From Promethearchaeota archaeon (GTDB lineage: Archaea; Asgardarchaeota; Lokiarchaeia; Sigyniarchaeales; SOKP01): a stretch of 10,473 bases of DNA. Below are positions 1 through 4,565 of the stretch, one piece after another. The position numbers and the translations under genes were made by a program. Under the pieces are notes generated by a model. That model made no database searches, was not told where the DNA came from, and was given only the letters and a program-made list of their open reading frames with translations. Every line of letters starts with the position of its first letter. Position 1 is the first letter of the stretch. The stretch spans positions 1-10,473 of the forward strand of contig JAEORV010000023.1 of NCBI GenBank assembly GCA_016840695.1, in the 5' to 3' direction.

Positions 1-248
1 TGCACGGAGTTGATATGAATGAAACGCAACATTCAAAATTGATAGACGATATCCCACCAGTAGATATTGTGGTGACCATGGGATGCAACGTGAATTGCCC
101 ATGGCTGCCCAGCAAGCACCGTGAGGATTGGGGACTGGATGATCCCAGCGGAAAAGCAGAAGTTGAGTTTATTATAACCGCCAAGACGATTGAAGCTAAA
201 GTGCTGGATTTAAAAGAGCGAATTTCTAAAGACATAATTAAGGTATAG
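1..248 (+). CDS. arsC: Arsenate reductase, thioredoxin-dependent (low-molecular-weight phosphatase fold), C-terminal part
   Basis: This reading frame is open from the left edge and stops at TAG 246-248, so about 82 C-terminal residues are visible. They carry the conserved block DIPPVDIVVTMGCNVNCPWL followed by HREDWGLDDPSGK, the signature of the ArsC family built on the low-molecular-weight tyrosine phosphatase fold. In that family the enzyme reduces arsenate to arsenite in the cytoplasm. The Asp-Pro of the DDP motif is the expected general acid, and the two Cys of GCNVNC correspond to the redox Cys region that relays the disulfide to thioredoxin. The N-terminal CxnR active-site loop lies outside the window. 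An internal ATG at 15 exists, but starting there would lose the fold, so it is not the true start. The gene heads a run of redox genes on the same strand, as expected for an enzyme that needs thiol recycling. The identification is confident; completeness upstream cannot be judged. Confidence 0.93.
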   Translation, partial: HGVDMNETQHSKLIDDIPPVDIVVTMGCNVNCPWLPSKHREDWGLDDPSGKAEVEFIITAKTIEAKVLDLKERISKDIIKV

Positions 249-276
249 TATATTGAAGTTATAGTGAGGTGGTATC

Positions 277-426
277 TTGAAAGATAAAATTAATTTGTCA
301 GACCTATATCATAAATTAGAAGAAATGGAAAAACGTCTTATTGTTATCGAGGAGAAAATTGATGAAGGCAATAAGGACAATAAACAGATTCATAAAAAGC
401 AAAACGAACAGCTTCAAAAATTGTAG
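277..426 (+). CDS. Small charged helical protein of unknown function (49 residues, TTG start)
   Basis: A 49-codon frame starts at TTG 277, preceded by a good ribosome binding site (GTGAGGTGG, 264-272), and stops at TAG 424-426, 21 bases before the next gene. The protein has no Cys, no membrane segment and no signal peptide. It consists almost entirely of Lys, Glu, Asp and Ile/Leu, with hydrophobic residues spaced as in a short coiled coil (LYHKLEEMEKRLIVIEEKI), followed by a Lys/Gln/Asn-rich tail. I do not recognise a family. It sits tightly between arsC and the ferredoxin gene on the same strand and fills a gap that would otherwise be empty, which supports it as a real small gene. It could form a homodimer or dock on a neighbouring protein, but nothing in the sequence shows a partner. 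The weak point is the TTG start, because no in-frame ATG covers the whole frame. Confidence 0.6.
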   Translation: MKDKINLSDLYHKLEEMEKRLIVIEEKIDEGNKDNKQIHKKQNEQLQKL

Positions 427-447
427 ATTTATAAAGGAGAATGATTT

Positions 448-774
448 ATGTCAAAAACATGGTATCCGATGATAAACTATGAGAACTGCATTGAATGTGG
501 CGCGTGTGTTGCGCACTGCACTCACGGAGTCTACAACAAAGAAAAAGCACCCCGACCTATCGTGATTTTCCCGGAGGGCTGCATCCAAGGATGTGCTGGC
601 TGTGGGAGCTTATGCCCAGCCGAGGCAATTGACTATTTTGGTGATACAGGCAACAATCAGAACGAAGGGTGCAATTGTGGTTGCGGGGATATAAGTGAAA
701 ACGATGCGAAGCAAACCGAAGAAGGCTGTGAATCTGACTGTGATTGCGGTGGAGGATGTGACTGTGGAGAATAA
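448..774 (+). CDS. 4Fe-4S ferredoxin-like protein with Cys-rich C-terminal tail
   Basis: The 108-residue protein starts at ATG 448 behind AAGGAGA (434-440). It has two sets of cluster ligands: C14-x2-C17-x2-C20-x3-C24 and C45-x3-C49-x2-C52-x3-C56-P. This is the pattern of a bacterial two-cluster ferredoxin, so it should carry electrons in the cytoplasm. After about residue 66 comes an unusual tail with many Cys in CxC and CDCG groups, interspersed with acidic residues, ending CDCGGGCDCGE. Such a tail is not needed for the two clusters and could bind metal or arsenite; that is inference. The 3' end overlaps the start of the thioredoxin gene by 11 bases, and the GGTGGAGGATG stretch that encodes Gly/Cys codons also supplies the next gene's ribosome binding site. 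Ferredoxins of this type next to arsenic genes are seen in anaerobes, but the redox partner here is not known. Confidence 0.85.
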   Translation: MSKTWYPMINYENCIECGACVAHCTHGVYNKEKAPRPIVIFPEGCIQGCAGCGSLCPAEAIDYFGDTGNNQNEGCNCGCGDISENDAKQTEEGCESDCDCGGGCDCGE

Positions 775-1345
775 AAGCGAAAAAAGCAAAAAGCCTTTAT
801 CATTGCCTATAAGAATACTTATTCCTGTATTGATAGTCGTTGCGATTGCCGGCATCTATCTTATTAAAAATAAAGACAACACCACAGCGAACGTTGTAGA
901 AACGGCCGAGATAAATGAAGCGGTTGAAACGGATAAGGTGCCTGTTTTAAATTTGCATGTTACAGAAGCGATCGACCTTGAGGAACTCAAATCGTACGGA
1001 TTGCCAATAGTGATAGACTTCGGCGCTGATGAATGTATTCCTTGTAAGGAAATGGCTCCAGTGCTCGAGAAACTTAATGAGGAACTGCAAGGAAAAGCCA
1101 TTATCCTGTTTGTTGATGTTTGGCAATATCAGGATTTGGCCATTGACTATCCGATTCGCGTCATACCTACGCAGGTTCTAATCGATAGTGAGGGTAATCC
1201 TTATACACCAAGCGATAATATTGATGTGCAATTGATGATGTATGGCAACAAGGCAACAAATGAACATATATTCACAACGCATGAAGGCGGAATAACGGAA
1301 GAAGATCTACTGCAAATACTTTATGAAATGGGAATGGATAAATGA
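764..1345 (+). CDS. Membrane-anchored thioredoxin-fold protein
   Basis: I chose GTG 764 because GGAGG at 751-755 lies 8 bases upstream and the resulting 193-residue protein begins with a short Lys-rich segment before its anchor. A longer in-frame ATG at 695 would add 23 unlikely residues deep inside the ferredoxin gene. Residues about 14-34 form one hydrophobic helix (IRILIPVLIVVAIAGIYLI), an uncleaved signal anchor, so the rest should face outside the membrane. The thioredoxin domain spans about 60-190, with active site C91-I-P-C94 in the context FGADECIPCKEMAP and the cis-proline at P135 (VIPT). The family exchanges disulfides with thiol or metalloid substrates. The stop overlaps the ccdA start as ATGA, so the two are translationally linked; CcdA is the expected supplier of electrons across the membrane. 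The natural substrate is unknown: an assembly or repair target, or an arsenic compound, are both possible. Confidence 0.85.
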   Translation: MENKSEKSKKPLSLPIRILIPVLIVVAIAGIYLIKNKDNTTANVVETAEINEAVETDKVPVLNLHVTEAIDLEELKSYGLPIVIDFGADECIPCKEMAPVLEKLNEELQGKAIILFVDVWQYQDLAIDYPIRVIPTQVLIDSEGNPYTPSDNIDVQLMMYGNKATNEHIFTTHEGGITEEDLLQILYEMGMDK

Positions 1346-2034
1346 TAAATCAATGGCTTGTAACCTTGGGCGATTTGATAAGTAATCATTTCTGGTTTGC
1401 ACCTTTGCTGGCACTTCTGGCTGGAGTTTTAACATCGTTTACGCCATGCTCTTTGTCTAGTATGCCTTTAGTAATAAGCTATGTCGGAGGATATGCGGGA
1501 AACGATGTGAAAAAAGCTTTTAAGTATTCTCTTGTTTTTTGTTTAGGGATGTCTGTAACCTTTTCAACTCTCGGAGTCATAGCTTCTTTGCTCGGGAAAT
1601 TAATGCAAGGAACAGGCTCATGGTGGTATATTGTTTTAGGGGTGCTTATGGTGATGATGGCACTGCAAACTTGGGAAGTAATAAATTTCATCCCACAAAA
1701 CGGAGCTATCAGTAAGAACCCCAAAAGAGGTTATTTAGGAGCAATAGTCGCAGGCGTATTAGGCGGGTTGTTTGCCTCACCGTGTGCTACTCCGGTATTA
1801 GTTGTCCTGCTTGCTATGGTAGCCCAAAAAGGAAATTTGATTTGGGGATTATTATTGTTTATAATATACTCGGTTGGTCACAGTGTATTATTGCTAGTCG
1901 CAGGAACATCGATAGGTTTTGTAAAAAAACTATCCGCATCAGAAAAATACGGGAATTTTAATAAGGTATTCAAAATATTAATGGGCTTGTTGATTTTAGC
2001 GATTGGTCTTTATATGTTTTATTTAGGATTTTAA
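1342..2034 (+). CDS. ccdA: CcdA/DsbD-type transmembrane electron carrier
   Basis: The 230-residue protein is very hydrophobic, with about six membrane helices. Cys36 in FTPCSLS (first helix) and Cys148 in ASPCATP (fourth helix) are the paired Cys-Pro motifs of the CcdA family, which moves reducing equivalents from cytoplasmic thioredoxin to proteins outside the membrane. The length matches CcdA rather than full DsbD, which has extra soluble domains. The ATG at 1342 overlaps the upstream stop (ATGA), and a purine-rich GGGAATGGA lies just before it. A membrane thioredoxin is encoded immediately upstream and a small CxxC protein immediately downstream, giving an outside acceptor and an inside donor. 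Related CcdA-like proteins in arsenic operons have been named ArsG and linked to export of aromatic arsenicals; this one has the electron-carrier Cys pair, so I prefer the CcdA reading, but the ArsG alternative is not excluded. Confidence 0.88.
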   Translation: MINQWLVTLGDLISNHFWFAPLLALLAGVLTSFTPCSLSSMPLVISYVGGYAGNDVKKAFKYSLVFCLGMSVTFSTLGVIASLLGKLMQGTGSWWYIVLGVLMVMMALQTWEVINFIPQNGAISKNPKRGYLGAIVAGVLGGLFASPCATPVLVVLLAMVAQKGNLIWGLLLFIIYSVGHSVLLLVAGTSIGFVKKLSASEKYGNFNKVFKILMGLLILAIGLYMFYLGF

Positions 2035-2050
2035 GAAAGGTGGAAACATT

Positions 2051-2290
2051 ATGGAAATAAAAATATTAGGATCAGGGTGTGCGAGCTGTAAGAAACTACT
2101 AACAACGACTGAAAAGGCTGTAAAAGAATTGGATATAGAAGCGGAAGTTATTTATGAAACGGATATGGAAAGAATTATTGCAACAGGGATTATGAGCACA
2201 CCTGGTTTGATGATTAACGGCGTTGTCAAATCAGCCGGGCGCGTACCCAATCTTAAAGAAGTGATGCAGATGATAACCGATACCCTTTAG
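2051..2290 (+). CDS. Small glutaredoxin-like redox-active disulfide protein (TM0996/MTH895 type)
   Basis: This is a 79-residue single-domain thioredoxin-fold protein. The motif GSGC10-A-S-C13-KK follows the first strand, and STPGLMINGVVKSAGRVP in the second half holds the cis-proline (P51) and the usual strand-loop after it. Length and both motifs match the small redox-active disulfide proteins of the TM0996/MTH895 family. There is no signal peptide or membrane segment, so it acts in the cytoplasm. A strong ribosome binding site (GAAAGGTGG, 2035-2043) precedes the ATG. It follows ccdA by 16 bases and lies 9 bases before the DUF2703 gene. My inference is that it donates electrons to CcdA or to the DUF2703 protein, or helps recycle ArsC. 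In arsenic operons small proteins of this kind have also been named ArsE. Confidence 0.85.
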   Translation: MEIKILGSGCASCKKLLTTTEKAVKELDIEAEVIYETDMERIIATGIMSTPGLMINGVVKSAGRVPNLKEVMQMITDTL

Positions 2291-2299
2291 GAGATAAGC

Positions 2300-2770
2300 A
2301 TGAAAACATTAATCATTGAATGGAAGCATTTAGATGTCGAAGGAGAAACCTGTGATCGCTGTTATGATACCGGCGAAAACTTGGACAATGAAGTGAAGAG
2401 GCTGAATCGTGCATTTGAACCACAAGGGATACATATTGAGATTAAGGATACATTACTTGATAAAAACCAAGTGAGTCAGTCAAATTCGCTCTTATTTGAT
2501 GGAATCCCGATTGAAGAATTATTGGATATTGAAATTGCGGATAATTACTGTGCATCATGCTCCGATCTGATAGGAGAAGCTACTTCATGCCGAACTGTAA
2601 AGTATGAGGACCAGGAATATGAAGATATTCCGGCAAAGGCGATACGTCGTGCTGTACATAAAGCATTAGGGGTACATTTTGAGGAGATGAAAGGCAAGCC
2701 GGAATCAACAAAATCCTGCTGTTGTGATGATGGCAATCAAGGTTGTTGTGGGAATGCTCAACGTGAATAA
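2300..2770 (+). CDS. DUF2703 protein with Cys-rich C-terminal tail
   Basis: The 156-residue protein begins MKTLIIEWKHLDVEGETC and matches the DUF2703 pattern. After strand 1 comes C18-D-R-C21, then a long helix and a second strand (IHIEIKDTLL), then the FDGIPIEELL segment and C84-A-S-C87 with C97. This arrangement resembles a thioredoxin-like fold with two CxxC pairs. The function of DUF2703 is not established. A tail from about residue 133 carries C140-C141-C142 and C149-C150, like the tail of the ferredoxin encoded earlier in the operon, and may bind metal or arsenite (inference). The ATG at 2300 is preceded by TAGGAGAT. It is the last gene before a probable terminator. ArsF-like proteins in other arsenic operons are an alternative comparison, but I see no specific motif that decides this. 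Confidence 0.82.
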   Translation: MKTLIIEWKHLDVEGETCDRCYDTGENLDNEVKRLNRAFEPQGIHIEIKDTLLDKNQVSQSNSLLFDGIPIEELLDIEIADNYCASCSDLIGEATSCRTVKYEDQEYEDIPAKAIRRAVHKALGVHFEEMKGKPESTKSCCCDDGNQGCCGNAQRE

Positions 2771-2828
2771 CGCTCAGTAAAACGTTGCTGACTGATCGAA
2801 GCATAACAAATAGACTCAAATCACCTAT

Positions 2829-2863
2829 ACCTGGTTTCAGATATTAATCGAGCCAGGTTTTTT
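2829..2863 (+). terminator. Probable intrinsic terminator of the arsenic/redox operon
   Basis: ACCTGG (2829-2834) pairs with CCAGGT (2853-2858), and three further pairs including two G-T wobbles extend the stem inward (2835-2837 with 2850-2852). A run of six T follows (2858-2863, the first of them in the stem). It lies 58 bases after the DUF2703 stop codon, in the right orientation to end the operon. The loop of about 12 bases is longish, so termination may be partial. Confidence 0.65.
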
Positions 2864-2907
2864 GATGTAAGGGTTGGGCATCGCTTTTTATAAGAATCGT
2901 CTTTATG

Positions 2908-2941
2908 ATATTTTTGTAGTGATTTTGTATCTCAAAAATAT
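2908..2941 (+). repeat. Perfect 9-bp hairpin upstream of the transposase start
   Basis: ATATTTTTG (2908-2916) is exactly complementary to CAAAAATAT (2933-2941) with a 16-base loop. It ends a few bases before the transposase ribosome binding site (AAAGGTGA, 2948-2955). Some insertion sequences use such a structure to lower translation from read-through transcripts; here that role is inference, and the stem is A+T rich. Confidence 0.4.
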
Positions 2942-2963
2942 TAATAGAAAGGTGATTTAACAA

Positions 2964-4079
2964 ATGATTGATGAGCAAGAGAAAAGAAAAATTGTTTCAC
3001 TTTATGAAAAGGGAGCCAGCGTTACGTCGATATGCACAAAGCATAAATTATCCAGAAGCACGGTTTATGACTGGATAAAAAAATATGCAATGATTGAGCG
3101 GCCTTCTGGAGAGGTATCAGATGTTAAGCAGATTTACCTTCTCGAAAAGCGCCTAAAACGTCTCGAAACTGAGCTTTCAATCTGGCAGAAGAGCGGTTGT
3201 TCGATTGAATCGCCCGTATCAAAGAAGCTTGAAGCCATACTTATGCTGCACGAAGAATATGGCGTGCATCCAACATGTGAAACGCTGGGAGTGAGGCGCT
3301 CCACGTTTTATCACTACCAACGCCGAAGACCTATTCAAACTCAAGTTCAGAAGGATGATGAACTTCTAAAACCAAAAATCGAGAAAATATTCAATGATAC
3401 GAGAGGTAGGTTGGGATCCAAGAAGATTCGTATTAAATTAATGGAACTAGATTTTGTTGTTAGTGTTTCCAGAGTCTCTCGATTGATGAAGGAAATGGGG
3501 CTAAAATGTGTATCACATGGGAATGTCCCAAAACGGCTGCATAACGGATCCAGCAAATATTACAGAAACAAATTAGGACAAAGTTTTACTCAAACTGATC
3601 CAAACAGAGTATGGGTCAGTGATATTACGCATCTTTATGTTGATTACTGTCGATATAATTTGTGTGTAGTAATAGACTTGTTTTCGCGAAAGGTTATTGC
3701 GTATACATTATCTGATGACGAAAGAGCTTCGCTCGTAATTAATACTTTTAAAAAGGCTTATACAAAAAGGCAGCCAACGGATTTGATGTTCCATAGCGAC
3801 CAAGGTGTTCAGTATACAGCTTTTGATTTTAAGAATTTGCTTAGGGAACGGCAAGTCACACAGTCGTTTTCAAATGCTGGATATCCTTATGACAATGCAG
3901 TTGCGGAATCATTCTTTCGAGCATTGAAATCAGAGGAAGCGTCACAATACTACTATAAAACATTTGACGAGCTGGAAAAATCGATTAGCGAATATATTTA
4001 CTTCTATAACACGGAAAGACCTCACCAAAGCCTGAATTATTTGACGCCAGATCAAGTCGAAAAGAACTATAAAGGCTAA
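2964..4079 (+). CDS. IS3-family transposase, OrfA and OrfB in one frame
   Basis: The 371-residue protein has the IS3 layout. An N-terminal helix-turn-helix (about 5-42, with GASVTSICTKHKLSRSTVYD) binds the element ends. A Leu-rich heptad segment (about 57-76) serves for dimerisation, then comes an HTH_21-like linker with YGSKKIR-type sequence (here GRLGSKKIRIKL, 148-159). The rve catalytic domain has the acidic triad D220 (VWVSDITH), D279 (FHSDQGVQY) and E315 (NAVAESFF), with 35 residues between the last two and a C-terminal YNTERPHQSLNYLTP block. Most IS3 elements make OrfAB by a -1 frameshift, but here the two parts are joined in one uninterrupted frame. All catalytic residues are present, so the enzyme could be active. 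ATG 2964 follows AAAGGTGA at a good distance. Confidence 0.95.
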   Translation: MIDEQEKRKIVSLYEKGASVTSICTKHKLSRSTVYDWIKKYAMIERPSGEVSDVKQIYLLEKRLKRLETELSIWQKSGCSIESPVSKKLEAILMLHEEYGVHPTCETLGVRRSTFYHYQRRRPIQTQVQKDDELLKPKIEKIFNDTRGRLGSKKIRIKLMELDFVVSVSRVSRLMKEMGLKCVSHGNVPKRLHNGSSKYYRNKLGQSFTQTDPNRVWVSDITHLYVDYCRYNLCVVIDLFSRKVIAYTLSDDERASLVINTFKKAYTKRQPTDLMFHSDQGVQYTAFDFKNLLRERQVTQSFSNAGYPYDNAVAESFFRALKSEEASQYYYKTFDELEKSISEYIYFYNTERPHQSLNYLTPDQVEKNYKG

Positions 4080-4085
4080 ATGTAA

Positions 4086-4132
4086 ATAGGCTTTTTCGGA
4101 CATTCCAATAAAAAGTGTCCAAAAAAGCCTAT
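4086..4132. repeat. Long near-perfect hairpin after the transposase gene
   Basis: The arm 4086-4102 (ATAGGCTTTTTCGGACA) pairs with 4116-4132 (TGTCCAAAAAAGCCTAT) over 17 positions with a single C/A mismatch and a 13-base loop. It starts 7 bases after the transposase stop. It lacks a T run after the stem, so it is not a standard intrinsic terminator. It may shape the end of the transposase mRNA or be part of the insertion sequence's right end. The GGACA/TGTCC core resembles a motif frequent in IS3-family terminal repeats. Confidence 0.7.
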
Positions 4133-4192
4133 CCAGTTCAATGCCCAGGGGGTGGCGAGATCTGAACCCCTGTGTTTTTTGTAAAGTAATTG

Positions 4193-4230
4193 AAAGGTAT
4201 TGATATTGAAGAATATGGATACCTTTTTAT
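4193..4230 (+). terminator. Terminator-like hairpin without an upstream gene
   Basis: AAAGGTAT (4193-4200) pairs with ATACCTTT (4219-4226). Inside it ATATT pairs with AATAT around a GAAG loop, and TTTTTATT follows on the + strand. The structure is a good intrinsic terminator. No gene ends just before it except the transposase more than 110 bases upstream, so it either insulates the next operon or is left over from a displaced gene. Confidence 0.6.
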
Positions 4231-4333
4231 TATACTGTTTCAATAGGGAATTTTGTTGGCCGTATACTATCCATTTTAGTTTGCCTGTTACAAAATGTTA
4301 ATGGTAAAAAGGCCGGAAACAGTGGTTTCTTGA

Positions 4334-4385
4334 TAAAAAAAGCACCTAGATTTGAACTGTCCAAATATAATGTTCAGATCTGGGT
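4334..4385 (-). terminator. Intrinsic terminator on the minus strand
   Basis: Arms 4344-4357 and 4372-4385 pair over 14 positions, 12 Watson-Crick and two G-T, with a 14-base loop. Read on the minus strand the stem is followed by GC and then seven T (A run at 4335-4341), the classic terminator layout. There is no minus-strand gene to its right in the 180 bases before the next coding region, so it would end either a short antisense transcript or transcription coming from within the neighbouring gene. Confidence 0.6.
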
Positions 4386-4462
4386 ACCCTATTCAAAATA
4401 AAATCCTAGTCGTTTTTCCAAAGAATTTGAGTATAAACAAAATAAGATATTTATCTCATTCA

Positions 4463-4491
4463 TGGCATTTTATTGTAATTTAAATTATAAT
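4463..4491 (+). promoter_or_regulatory. Candidate promoter of the RloC-like/DUF2130 operon
   Basis: A perfect -10 hexamer TATAAT sits at 4486-4491 in a strongly A+T-rich stretch, 74 bases upstream of the start codon. The matching -35 position (around 4463-4468, TGGCAT) is a poor match, so the call rests on the -10 box, the A+T richness and the position only. Confidence 0.35.
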
Positions 4492-4512
4492 GATAAGCGT
4501 GGATAAATAAAA

Positions 4513-4557
4513 TCGTAGTCTAACACGACAATTATATATCGTAGACCTAGCGGAGGA
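4513..4557 (+). promoter_or_regulatory. Leader hairpin/repeat and ribosome binding site before the RloC-like gene
   Basis: TCGTAGTC (4513-4520) is repeated as TCGTAGAC (4539-4546), 26 bases apart. GTCT and ACGA (4518-4528) can also pair with TCGTAGAC to form an 8-bp stem with a 3-base bulge. GGAGG (4552-4556 region) follows directly and lies 9 bases before GTG 4566. The arrangement could be an operator or a leader that limits translation; neither is shown by sequence alone. Confidence 0.4.
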
Positions 4558-4565
4558 TCAGTATT

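Larger units (their letters stand above)
2875..4147 (+). mobile_element. IS3-family insertion sequence (ends approximate)
   Basis: The element is defined by its single-frame IS3-type transposase and by flanking sequences that face each other. On the left TGGGCATCG starts at 2875; on the right the reverse complement reads TGGGCATTG ending at 4147. A second inward pair is CTTTTTATAAGAATCGTC (2884-2901) against the reverse complement of 4099-4115, CTTTTTATTGGAATGTC. The spacing between the two pairs differs on the two sides, and I find no clean target-site duplication, so the true ends are unproven. The element separates the arsenic operon from the defence-type genes. Confidence 0.5.
4148..4565. 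other. Gene-free stretch between the insertion sequence and the defence-type operon
   Basis: No convincing coding frame is visible on either strand; the longest ATG frames are under about 30 codons and lack ribosome binding sites. The stretch contains a + strand terminator-like hairpin (4193-4230), a - strand terminator-like hairpin (4334-4385), copies of an AGATCTGAAC-like motif (4158-4167; 4348-4357 with one change; 4372-4381 inverted), nested short complements GGCC/GGCC and CCATT/AATGG between 4258 and 4315, and then an A+T-rich probable promoter and leader from about 4440. It looks like the residue of older insertion or deletion events joined to the control region of the next operon. Confidence 0.6.

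Noticed and set aside
695..763. Longer start (ATG 695) for the membrane thioredoxin
   Set aside because: It would lie inside the ferredoxin gene for 80 bases without a ribosome binding site and place extra residues before the signal anchor; GTG 764 has GGAGG at ideal spacing.
1342..2034. Reading the CcdA-like gene as an ArsG-type arsenical exporter
   Set aside because: The protein keeps both CcdA Cys-Pro motifs and is paired with a membrane thioredoxin, so electron transfer is better supported; the exporter role is left as an alternative only.
4134..4175. tRNA or tmRNA 3' end on the minus strand
   Set aside because: The minus strand reads GGGGTTCAGATCTCGCC, which looks like a T-arm, but only three of five T-stem pairs form, the nearly invariant A58 is missing, and no acceptor, anticodon arm or CCA is present.
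4215..4301. Short + strand frame from ATG 4215
   Set aside because: About 28 codons, starts inside a terminator hairpin, no ribosome binding site and no recognisable sequence.
4258..4315. Structured RNA such as a retron or riboswitch between GGCC boxes
   Set aside because: Only short complements (GGCC/GGCC, CCATT/AATGG) separated by unpaired stretches; no reverse transcriptase gene nearby and no known riboswitch core.
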